This document shows, piece by piece, positions 1 to 5,913 of a DNA stretch of 9,332 nt. A model generated the notes under the pieces. The model saw nothing but the letters and a program-made list of their open reading frames with translations. It was not told the DNA's origin and ran no database searches. The stretch's first letter is position 1. Every line of letters starts with the position of its first letter. Source of the stretch: Alphaproteobacteria bacterium (lineage in GTDB: Bacteria; Pseudomonadota; Alphaproteobacteria; Puniceispirillales; Puniceispirillaceae). Position numbers and translations under genes: made by a program. The DNA lies in the NCBI GenBank assembly GCA_022425565.1, contig JAKMFG010000197.1:1-9332 (forward strand). The letters run 5' to 3'.

Positions 1-1
1 G

Positions 2-823
2 TCTGACGACATCAAGAAGCTCAGCGACAAGTTCGTCTCCAATCCCAAGGTCATTGAAGTGGCGCCACCGGCAAGTACCGCCGACACCGTTGCCCAGCAC
101 CTGGCCTGGACGTCACCAAAGGGCAAGCGTGAAGCGCTTCGCAACCTGCTGAACAGCGAGGATGTGAAGAACGCCGTGATCTTCTGCAACCGCAAGCGTG
201 ACATCAGCACTCTCGTGACCTCGCTGAAACGCCATAATTTCTCGGCCGTGGCACTTCATGGCGACATGACGCAGTCAGCCCGTCTTGAAGCGTTGCAAAG
301 GTTCAAGGATGGCGAAGTACCGCTGATGATCGCATCGGACGTGGCGGCGCGCGGCCTTGATATTGCCGGCCTCAGCCATGTCTTTAACTTCGATGTTCCC
401 GGCAATGCCGAAGATTACGTCCATCGCATCGGACGGACCGGCCGTGCCGGCAAGTCAGGACGCGCCTTCACCATCGCCGCCGGCGATGATGATCGCAAAT
501 ACGTGGCCTCGATTGAAAAGTTGATTGGCAAATCGATCCCGCTTGTCGATAGCGAAGCAGGCGAAGGCGACGCAAAAGACGCCCCGGCAAAGTCAAAGCG
601 CAGAGTTTCGAAATCAAATGCCGAAAAGCCCGAGGCAGATGGCGAAAAGAGCAGCAGGCCAGCCAACAGCAACGAGAAGAAGGGTGATGGCGAGCGTGGT
701 GGGCGCGGACGCGGCCGTGGCCGCAAGGCAGAAGCGCATCCCGGCGAACTGCCGCCGCCACCCGATTGCAAGGGCGACACGCTTCACGACACCGGTCATG
801 TGCCGGCATTCCTGCTTCGCTAG
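2..823 (+). CDS. DEAD-box ATP-dependent RNA helicase, C-terminal part (5' end outside window)
   Basis: This is the carboxyl-terminal portion of an ATP-dependent RNA helicase that remodels RNA secondary structure, probably in ribosome assembly or RNA decay. The frame is open from the window edge (first full codon at position 2), so the ATP-binding first RecA domain (Q motif, Walker A, DEAD) is missing and the GTG at 59 is not the real start. Visible motifs of the second RecA domain are VIFCNRK (motif IV, near 176-196), SDVAARGLD (motif V, near 335-361) and HRIGRTGRAG (motif VI, near 422-451). From about 560 the protein becomes a hydrophilic Lys/Ala/Glu-rich linker with an Arg-Gly stretch (GGRGRGRGRK), typical of RNA-binding tails of RhlE-like helicases. 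The end, GHVPAFLLR, resembles, from memory, a C-terminus seen in alphaproteobacterial members. Stop TAG at 821-823. It converges on pepN with 21 nt between stops. The family is certain; the subfamily (RhlE-like) is inferred. Confidence 0.95.
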   Translation, partial: SDDIKKLSDKFVSNPKVIEVAPPASTADTVAQHLAWTSPKGKREALRNLLNSEDVKNAVIFCNRKRDISTLVTSLKRHNFSAVALHGDMTQSARLEALQRFKDGEVPLMIASDVAARGLDIAGLSHVFNFDVPGNAEDYVHRIGRTGRAGKSGRAFTIAAGDDDRKYVASIEKLIGKSIPLVDSEAGEGDAKDAPAKSKRRVSKSNAEKPEADGEKSSRPANSNEKKGDGERGGRGRGRGRKAEAHPGELPPPPDCKGDTLHDTGHVPAFLLR

Positions 824-837
824 GACAGGCTGAGCCG

Positions 838-857
838 CAAGGCGCTATAGCGCCTTG
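838..857. terminator. 20-bp perfect palindrome between convergent genes, possible terminator
   Basis: A perfect palindrome with half-site CAAGGCGCTA sits between the helicase stop (821-823) and the pepN coding end, and includes the pepN stop codon (845-847). As RNA it would form an 8-bp stem with a TATA loop on either strand. No U-tract follows on either side, so an intrinsic terminator is only a possibility; it could also protect transcript 3' ends. Confidence 0.45.
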
Positions 858-3409
858 TCGACAACCTCTTTCAGATCATTCGATTGCGCGCCGGCCTGGA
901 TTTTTTCCAGCGCCGCACGCATGTGCGCCTGTCTGTCGGCGTCATAGCCGGACATGCGGGTCATCGGCAGTGCCATACGGGCGGCCACCTGCGGATTACG
1001 GGTATCAAGCGCGACAAGCTGGCCGGCGATGAAATCATAGCCAGACCCGTCCTCGGCATGGAAACGCGGTGTGTTGCCAACCATGAAGGCGCCAAGGACG
1101 GCCCGAATCTTGTTCGGGTTTTTCGGGTCGAACCCGGGATGCCGCATCAATTCGCCAAGGCGTTCAATGGTGCCGCCGACGGATGACATGGATTCCATCT
1201 GGAACCATTTTTCCAACACCAGAGGGTTGTCCTGCCAGCGGTCGTGGAATGCGGCAAGGCCGCGAACACGCGCCTCGTCCTCGCAATGGTTCAGGGCTTT
1301 CAGTGCGCCCTGCGAAATGGTCATGGTTTCATGCATCACCATACGCTCGGCAGCGGCAATGGAATCACTGTTATCAGCAGCGACACCAAGCTCCAGCAGC
1401 TGCATCAACAGCGCCCGCCCACCGGACGTGTCGACCATCGCATCATTGCCGAGTGCGGCGGCAATCTGCGGTGCCAGCGTATGACCAAGCCCGGCCTGAA
1501 GCGCGCGGCGCGCTTCGAACAGCGCCACCGGGTCAGCAGGCCGCCGTGCCGCCTCGAGAACGGCAATCCCCGGAAGGCGCAACGTGCCTGCCTTGAAATC
1601 ATCCAGCAGACTATTGTCGTCAAGAATCCGCACATACCCGCCTGCCAGCTGGTCGACCATTGCCGTCTCGCCGCCTGCCAGTGCGAGGATCGCGTCGGTG
1701 GCCAGCATCTGGGCTGAATCCCAACGGTTGAACAAATCACTGTCATGCGCCATCAGATGCAGGCGTTCATCAGCGCTCAAATCATCCTCAAGGCGCACCG
1801 GTGCGGAAAAACCGCGAAGCAGGCTCGGTGTCACGACACTGCCACCCTCCTCGATATTGAAGCGGTAGCTGGCCCTGGTCTCTTCAAGCAGCAGCACATG
1901 CTCATCGCGGGCCTCGTTCTCGCCCTCGAGCCGCAACCTGGCCGGCGCACCATCAGCCCCGACAAAGCCAAGCCGCACAGGGACGGGAAGCGGGTCGCGC
2001 GGCGTGCCTGCCGCCGTTTCAGGTATATCCTGTTCCAGCGACAGGGTGATGCCACCCCCATCGTCTTGCGAACGGCTCACCCGCAGGTTCGGTGTCCCCG
2101 CCTGGCTGTACCAGCCATGGAAGGCAGACATGTCGCGCTCGTTCGCGTCGGCAAGCGCGGCGACGAAATCATCACAGGTCACGGCCTGACCGTCATGACG
2201 CTCGAAATACAGGTCTGTGCCGCGCCGGAACCCGTCACGACCAAGATAGCCGGCCATCATACGGATAACCTCAGCCCCTTTTTCATAGACGGTCGGCGTA
2301 TAGAAGTTATTGATTTCACGATAGGATTCCGGACGGATCGGATGCGCCGTCGGGCTGCTGTCCTCGGGGAACTGGGCGGCGCGCAGCAGGCTTACATCAC
2401 CGGCGCGCTGAACCCCCTCGTCATGCATGTCGGCCGAGAAGCACTGGTCACGGTAGACAGTCAGCCCTTCCTTCAGCGTCAGCTGGAACCAGTCGCGGCA
2501 GGTCACCCGGTTGCCGGTCCAGTTGTGGAAATACTCATGCGCCACAATGGATTCGACGCGGTGCAGATCCTCGTCGGTCGCAGTGGACGGGTCGGCGAGA
2601 ACAAACTTGCTGTTGAAGATGTTCAGGCCCTTGTTTTCCATCGCCCCCATGTTGAAATGGCTGACGGCGACGATCTGGAACAGGTCGAGGTCATATTCCA
2701 GCCCGTAGGCATCCTCGTCCCATTTCATCGATTTTTTGAGCGACTCCATGGCGTGGCCAGTCAGCGACAGGTTGCCCTTCTCGACATAGATATGAAGATC
2801 GACCTCGCGGCCCGATGCGGTGGTGAAACTGTCGGCGGCAAGGTCCAGATCGCCGACAACACAGGCAAACAGGTAGCTGGGCTTCGGATGCGGGTCGTGC
2901 CAGATCGCGAAATGACGGCCCTCGCCGGCCGCACCTGTCTCGACAAGATTGCCGTTCGACAGCAATTGCGGGAAGGCACTGTCAGCCTCGATGCGCACCG
3001 TAAATACGGTCATCACATCGGGGCGGTCGGGGAAGAACCCGATGCGCCGGAACCCTTCCGGCTCGCACTGGGTGCAATACATCCCACCGGACAGATACAG
3101 CCCCTCGAGCGCGGTGTTGGTTTCGGGGTGGCATTGCGAGACGATCCTGACCTCGCAGCTGTCTGGCAGTCCCTCGAGGCTCAGCCCCTCGGCACATACC
3201 GGCCAGTCGGCCTCGTCCAGCATGCTGCCATCCACAGCAAATTCATGAAGCGTCAGGTCACGGCCGTTCAGGATGAAAGGCGCGTCACCCGTCCGCTCCA
3301 GCTTCAGCACTGTGGTAACAAGCGTGCGGTCTTGGAAAATACGGATGTTAAGATCGGCCGCAAGCACATTGCAGGACGGCGTCTGGTAATCTGAACGGTG
3401 TTTCAGCAT
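845..3409 (-). CDS. pepN: Aminopeptidase N (M1 family zinc metallopeptidase)
   Basis: This enzyme removes N-terminal amino acids from peptides in the cytoplasm, in the last steps of protein turnover. The 854-residue product matches the usual PepN length of about 870. The N-terminal beta domain begins with KHRSDYQTP, similar to E. coli PepN. The catalytic domain carries the exopeptidase signature GAMEN (255-259), the zinc motif HEYFH (291-295) and the third zinc ligand Glu314 (HExxH-x18-E). Tyr375 in VYEKGAE is the expected transition-state tyrosine. All catalytic residues are present, so the enzyme should be active. The ATG at 3407-3409 is supported by AGGAG upstream, though the Shine-Dalgarno lies in a small hairpin. 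It starts 40 nt after the gcrA stop on the same strand, so the two may be co-transcribed. The gene ends inside a palindrome facing the helicase gene. Confidence 0.98.
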   Translation of the reverse strand: MLKHRSDYQTPSCNVLAADLNIRIFQDRTLVTTVLKLERTGDAPFILNGRDLTLHEFAVDGSMLDEADWPVCAEGLSLEGLPDSCEVRIVSQCHPETNTALEGLYLSGGMYCTQCEPEGFRRIGFFPDRPDVMTVFTVRIEADSAFPQLLSNGNLVETGAAGEGRHFAIWHDPHPKPSYLFACVVGDLDLAADSFTTASGREVDLHIYVEKGNLSLTGHAMESLKKSMKWDEDAYGLEYDLDLFQIVAVSHFNMGAMENKGLNIFNSKFVLADPSTATDEDLHRVESIVAHEYFHNWTGNRVTCRDWFQLTLKEGLTVYRDQCFSADMHDEGVQRAGDVSLLRAAQFPEDSSPTAHPIRPESYREINNFYTPTVYEKGAEVIRMMAGYLGRDGFRRGTDLYFERHDGQAVTCDDFVAALADANERDMSAFHGWYSQAGTPNLRVSRSQDDGGGITLSLEQDIPETAAGTPRDPLPVPVRLGFVGADGAPARLRLEGENEARDEHVLLLEETRASYRFNIEEGGSVVTPSLLRGFSAPVRLEDDLSADERLHLMAHDSDLFNRWDSAQMLATDAILALAGGETAMVDQLAGGYVRILDDNSLLDDFKAGTLRLPGIAVLEAARRPADPVALFEARRALQAGLGHTLAPQIAAALGNDAMVDTSGGRALLMQLLELGVAADNSDSIAAAERMVMHETMTISQGALKALNHCEDEARVRGLAAFHDRWQDNPLVLEKWFQMESMSSVGGTIERLGELMRHPGFDPKNPNKIRAVLGAFMVGNTPRFHAEDGSGYDFIAGQLVALDTRNPQVAARMALPMTRMSGYDADRQAHMRAALEKIQAGAQSNDLKEVVDKAL

Positions 3410-3413
3410 CGGT

Positions 3414-3429
3414 CGGGCACTCCTGCCCG
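3414..3429 (-). promoter_or_regulatory. Hairpin presenting the pepN Shine-Dalgarno in its loop
   Basis: On the transcribed strand, 6-bp perfect arms CGGGCA and TGCCCG flank a four-base loop GGAG. This is the best Shine-Dalgarno match for the pepN ATG at 3409; the ATG begins 4 nt beyond the hairpin and 10 nt after the GGAG core. The stem is all G/C except one A-T pair. No U-tract follows, so a gcrA terminator is less likely. Confidence 0.5.
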
Positions 3430-3449
3430 GCTGGTGCGGGCGAACAGGG

Positions 3450-3857
3450 TCAGCGGCTGTCGCGCGAGGTGGTGTAGGCTTCCTCGCAATGTTTCAGGCA
3501 ATAGGGCTTGCCCGGCACGACGGCATCGCCGCAGAAGGTAAAGCCACTCAGCTTCGGATCGCCCGACGGCCAGCAGCACTTGCTGCGCGACCATTTCAGC
3601 TTGCGGAGCTCGAGCCGCAGCGGCAGGTTCTCCGGCTCGGCAGCCGGCTTCGGCTTGGCAGGCTTCTTCGTCTCTTTCGCGGTTTTGGAAATCGGGGATG
3701 GGCGCTTCGGGAGCCCCATGCGGTGTGCCTTGCCGGCAATCGCGTTGCGCGACACGCCAAGCGCGTCGCCAATCTGCGAAATGGAAAGGCCGTCATCCCA
3801 CAGCTTGCGCAGCTGCGCCAGACGGTCTTCCGTCCATGCGTTCGCAGAATCCGTCAT
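3450..3857 (-). CDS. gcrA: GcrA-family cell cycle regulator
   Basis: GcrA proteins bind DNA at GANTC sites methylated by CcrM and recruit sigma70 RNA polymerase, controlling cell-cycle genes in Alphaproteobacteria. The 135-residue product starts with the family's helix-turn-helix: WTEDR near residue 8, then GLSISQIGDALGVSRNAIAGKAHRMGL (about 23-49). A Lys/Pro-rich linker follows (about 50-78), then the C-terminal Cys-rich module CCWPSGDP, FCG and PYCLKHC (Cys94, 95, 109, 120, 124). It is shorter than Caulobacter GcrA (about 170 residues), and the helix-turn-helix is one residue shorter than the usual LGGVTRNAV form, so it may be a divergent paralogue. I chose the ATG at 3855-3857, with GAGGA at 3862-3866, over an in-frame GTG at 3876-3878 that would add seven residues unlike the family. 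A promoter and palindrome lie just upstream; pepN follows after 40 nt. Confidence 0.9.
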   Translation of the reverse strand: MTDSANAWTEDRLAQLRKLWDDGLSISQIGDALGVSRNAIAGKAHRMGLPKRPSPISKTAKETKKPAKPKPAAEPENLPLRLELRKLKWSRSKCCWPSGDPKLSGFTFCGDAVVPGKPYCLKHCEEAYTTSRDSR

Positions 3858-3879
3858 GCCATCCTCACAATCATCCACC

Positions 3880-3895
3880 GCAACCGCGCGGTTGC
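3880..3895. promoter_or_regulatory. 16-bp perfect palindrome in the gcrA leader
   Basis: A perfect inverted repeat with half-site GCAACCGC lies 22 bp upstream of the gcrA ATG and just downstream of the candidate -10 element. At the expected transcription start it could be an operator for a dimeric repressor, possibly autoregulation, or a 5' leader hairpin. Which protein binds cannot be told from sequence. Confidence 0.5.
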
Positions 3896-3898
3896 ATT

Positions 3899-3927
3899 GA
3901 TATAGTCCCGTGGCCGGGCAAACTCAA
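3899..3927 (-). promoter_or_regulatory. Candidate sigma70-type promoter for gcrA (and pepN)
   Basis: On the minus strand, TTGAGT (3922-3927) and TATATC (3899-3904) are separated by exactly 17 bp. Each matches 4 of 6 positions of the TTGACA/TATAAT consensus. The predicted transcription start falls at or just before the 16-bp palindrome, giving a leader of about 35 nt to the gcrA ATG. It lies between the AroE-like stop (3940) and gcrA, so gcrA can be expressed separately. Confidence 0.5.
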
Positions 3928-3939
3928 TCAGCAAATGCC

Positions 3940-4788
3940 TTATGCCGCACCCTGCAACGCCCCGATAAAGTTACCGATCAGCTCAATCTGACAGTCAAGC
4001 ATGTGCCGGCCGTAATGCGTTGCAAGCCCCCGTGCCTCGGCATCGGCAAGCCACGCCGTGCGTTCAGGCACCATGATGATCTCGGCAATGAGCGTCTCCG
4101 GATCGACCGCATCAAGCGCGATCGGCAGCCTGTCGCCGTCATGCAGCCCAAGGCTGGTCGTATTGACGATCATATCGACACCGGCGCCATCATGATCCAC
4201 GGCTGTCTCTGCCTGGCTGTGCTGGCCAATTTCCTTCAGTGCCGTCACGATCTCGTCCGCCTTCTGAGATGTACGGTTGCTGATCCGCAGCCTGCCAACA
4301 CCCGCCTCGCACAGGGCAAGCGCAATAGCACGTGCCGCGCCGCCGGCCCCCATTATCAGCACATCCTTTCCGGCAGGATCATGCCCCTGATGGTGAAGGC
4401 CCGCAACGAAACCCTGGCCGTCGAAATTATCGCCATGCATGCTGCCATCGGCATCGAAGCGCACCGCATTGACCGCGCCTGTCAGCCGTGCCGCCAACCC
4501 CAGCGTGTCACACAGCGCGGCGATCTCCATCTTGTGCGGGATGGTCACGGCCATGCCGCCAAAATTGGGAATGGCGCGCAAGGCAGCCACAATTTCCACC
4601 AGCGAACCCGGCGGCGCGTCGATTGGCACCATTACATGGTCAAGGCCGCGCTCGGCAAAGATTGGATTGAACACCATCGGCGCACGGACGTGGTCAGCCG
4701 GATGCGCGATCGTGCCGAAGAACCGCGTCGTGCCAGTCACCCAGGGCATTTTCGTCGCGGGCGTCACTTTGCTGTCCTCACTGCTCAT
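3940..4788 (-). CDS. AroE-like (shikimate dehydrogenase superfamily) NADP-dependent oxidoreductase
   Basis: This is a cytoplasmic shikimate/quinate dehydrogenase superfamily protein of 282 residues. The fold signatures are clear: VTIPHK (81-86) with catalytic Lys86, GAVNAV with Asn107, GDNFDG with catalytic Asp123, the NADP-binding loop GAGGAAR (147-153), NRT (171-173), NTTSLGL and Gln267 near the C-terminus. The substrate loop that reads roughly IxHSxSP in true AroE reads IAHPADHVRAP here (27-37), with no serines. Those two serines hold the shikimate carboxylate in AroE, so it belongs to a divergent AroE-like clade and need not make shikimate. The start is uncertain: ATG 4788 was chosen, but in-frame ATGs at 4830 (14 residues longer) and 4749 (13 shorter) are possible, and none has a strong Shine-Dalgarno. 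Its stop lies 82 nt before the gcrA ATG; upstream is a divergent EF-hand gene. Confidence 0.85.
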   Translation of the reverse strand: MSSEDSKVTPATKMPWVTGTTRFFGTIAHPADHVRAPMVFNPIFAERGLDHVMVPIDAPPGSLVEIVAALRAIPNFGGMAVTIPHKMEIAALCDTLGLAARLTGAVNAVRFDADGSMHGDNFDGQGFVAGLHHQGHDPAGKDVLIMGAGGAARAIALALCEAGVGRLRISNRTSQKADEIVTALKEIGQHSQAETAVDHDGAGVDMIVNTTSLGLHDGDRLPIALDAVDPETLIAEIIMVPERTAWLADAEARGLATHYGRHMLDCQIELIGNFIGALQGAA

Positions 4789-5000
4789 ACTCGCATTTTT
4801 TCCAGTGAATTGTGGCAGCGCCGGCCACATGAAATCGACAAATGGTCATGCCGTCGCCGCTTTTGTGCCCCGTTTCGGGACGACACAGGGATCAGACACC
4901 GGTGCATTGAACCGGACCACCCACCGCTGAGGCAGTGTACCGGTGTCACGACCCGACTTGCAACCTCCGCCAGCAGATATGACAGAAAAGGGACAGACAG
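4789..5000. other. Divergent intergenic region between the AroE-like and EF-hand genes
   Basis: These 212 bp must carry the promoters for both the minus-strand AroE-like gene and the plus-strand EF-hand gene. I found no convincing -35/-10 pair in either direction. The region holds an inverted repeat of ACCGGT-type sites (listed separately), a small CCCG-TTT-CGGG hairpin near 4869-4879, and AAGGGA at 4988-4993, which serves as the EF-hand Shine-Dalgarno. Confidence 0.6.
4895..4947. repeat. Inverted repeat with 9-bp arms around ACCGGT sites, candidate operator
   Basis: GACACCGGT at 4895-4903 and ACCGGTGTC at 4939-4947 are perfect reverse complements. Each arm contains the self-complementary ACCGGT, and these cores are 41 bp apart, close to four helical turns. 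A partial copy, ACCGGA, lies between them at 4911-4916. Same-face spacing in a divergent promoter region suggests cooperative regulator binding, but no regulator is identified. Confidence 0.4.
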
Positions 5001-5384
5001 ATGAAGACACTGAACAGAAACATCGTGATCGCAGGCGGCCTTGCCCTGTCGAGCATTGTTGTCGCAAGCCTCGCTGTTGCGGGAAATCTCGGCCATCACC
5101 ACAAGCGCCATCAAATGGTGCACGCCACCTCCATCGACAGCAACGGCGACGGCCAACTGACCCGTAAAGAGGTCATGGCGCACAGCCGCACGCGGTTCGA
5201 CAGGCTCGACACCAATGGAGACGGGCTGGTTTCGCCTGACGAGTATGGTGCACGGCTGGTCAACATGTTCGCACGCATGGACACCAACGGAAATGGCATC
5301 CTCGAGGGTGACGAACTGCCTCGCCGGATGAAGAAGGGCGGCCACCACAAGGGCCATATGAAATCACCGGGAGCCGGCAGCTGA
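5001..5384 (+). CDS. Exported three-EF-hand calcium-binding protein, His-rich
   Basis: This small protein of 127 residues probably binds calcium outside the cytoplasm. A signal peptide is evident: basic start MKTLNR, hydrophobic core (8-24) and an AxA site (AVA, 25-27), so the mature protein likely begins at Gly28. Three canonical 12-residue EF-hand loops follow: DSNGDGQLTRKE (46-57), DTNGDGLVSPDE (70-81) and DTNGNGILEGDE (94-105). Each has acidic or Asn ligands at 1, 3 and 5, Gly at 6 and Glu at 12. Loops repeat every 24 residues, tighter than paired EF-hands in calmodulin and typical of short bacterial EF-hand proteins. Histidine clusters flank the EF region (HHHKRH at 32-37; HHKGH at 115-119) and could bind transition metals. 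The start is supported by AAGGGA ending 7 nt before the ATG. It stands alone and converges with msrB. The precise role is unknown. Confidence 0.9.
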   Translation: MKTLNRNIVIAGGLALSSIVVASLAVAGNLGHHHKRHQMVHATSIDSNGDGQLTRKEVMAHSRTRFDRLDTNGDGLVSPDEYGARLVNMFARMDTNGNGILEGDELPRRMKKGGHHKGHMKSPGAGS

Positions 5385-5398
5385 CGTCGGTTCAACGA

Positions 5399-5466
5399 CC
5401 CAATCCAAAACCGGGCCCAATCCAAAACCGGGCCAATCCGAAATTGGACATGATCTGAAACCGGGC
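5399..5466. repeat. Short tandem repeat, four units of about 17 bp
   Basis: Two exact copies of CCCAATCCAAAACCGGG (5399-5415, 5416-5432) are followed by two diverged copies (about 5433-5448 and 5449-5465). The shared ATCCRAAACCGGG-like cores start at 5403, 5420, 5436 and 5453. In the third unit a few changes create a small hairpin, CCAAT/ATTGG (5433-5437, 5443-5447). The array lies between the EF-hand stop and the terminator hairpin; the last unit runs into the left arm of that hairpin. Confidence 0.75.
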
Positions 5467-5486
5467 GGTCTGCGGGCCGCCCGTTT
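5458..5486. terminator. Probable bidirectional rho-independent terminator
   Basis: A 7-bp perfect GC stem (CGGGCGG at 5462-5468, CCGCCCG at 5477-5483) with an 8-nt loop is flanked by AAA on the left and TTT on the right. It can therefore act on both strands. It lies 74 bp past the EF-hand stop and 25 bp past the msrB stop. The T-tracts are short, so efficiency is uncertain. Confidence 0.65.
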
Positions 5487-5511
5487 CAATGCAGCTGGTC
5501 AGTTCGGCTCG

Positions 5512-5913
5512 CTATTCGCCCGCATCCTCAAAGGCCAGCGAGGCTGAATTGATACAGTAACGCAGGCCTGTCGGGGCCGGACCGTCGGGAAAGACATGAC
5601 CGAGATGCGCGTCGCACCTGTTGCAATGCACCTCGGTCCGCCGCATGAAAAAGCTATTATCCTCGGTCTCGCCGACGACCCCGCCCTCCATCGGTGCATA
5701 GAAACTTGGCCAACCGCTGCCAGAATCAAATTTTGTTTCCGAGGAAAACATGGGCTCACCGCAGCATACGCAGGCGTAGGTTCCGTCTTCGTAATGTTTG
5801 TCCAGCGCGCCGCTAAAGGCACGCTCCGTGCCATGCTCTCGGGTCATGTGATACTGCTCGGGCGTCAGCTCGGCACGCCATTCCTCTTCCGACTTGACGA
5901 TCTTGTCACTCAT
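5512..5913 (-). CDS. msrB: Peptide-methionine (R)-S-oxide reductase
   Basis: MsrB reduces the R epimer of methionine sulfoxide in proteins back to methionine, repairing oxidative damage, usually with thioredoxin. The 133-residue product has the structural zinc site CxxC/CxxC (Cys48, Cys51 and Cys97, Cys100) and the active-site segment [11 protein letters not shown] with catalytic Cys120. The family motif FDSGCGWPSF reads [10 protein letters not shown], with Ser66 in place of the common resolving cysteine, so it looks like a 1-Cys-type MsrB. No signal peptide is seen, so it is probably cytoplasmic. I chose the ATG at 5911-5913 over one at 5949 because GAGAGG (5921-5926) lies 7 nt upstream and the longer form would overlap the preceding gene. 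This ATG overlaps the stop of the molybdenum hydroxylase gene in an ATGA, suggesting coupled translation. It is the last gene of its operon, before the terminator. Confidence 0.97.
   Translation of the reverse strand: MSDKIVKSEEEWRAELTPEQYHMTREHGTERAFSGALDKHYEDGTYACVCCGEPMFSSETKFDSGSGWPSFYAPMEGGVVGETEDNSFFMRRTEVHCNRCDAHLGHVFPDGPAPTGLRYCINSASLAFEDAGE

Noticed and set aside
1745..3394. 549-residue open frame antisense to pepN
   Set aside because: It lies wholly inside pepN on the opposite strand. The translation has no recognisable domain and is a typical by-product of GC-rich codon use.
3858..3878. GTG start adding seven residues to GcrA
   Set aside because: GAGGA lies within this stretch and serves the ATG at 3857, and family members begin close to the WT(D/E) motif.
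4959..4982. Promoter for the EF-hand gene from TTGCAA and TATGAC
   Set aside because: The spacing is only 14 bp, too short for a sigma70-type promoter, and the -10 match is poor.
3910..5004. 364-residue open frame on the plus strand opposite the AroE-like gene
   Set aside because: It mirrors the AroE-like coding region and reads into the EF-hand start in another frame. No domain is recognisable.
4785..5357. 190-residue minus-strand frame opposite the EF-hand gene
   Set aside because: It covers a clear signal-peptide EF-hand gene on the other strand, and its translation resembles no family I know.
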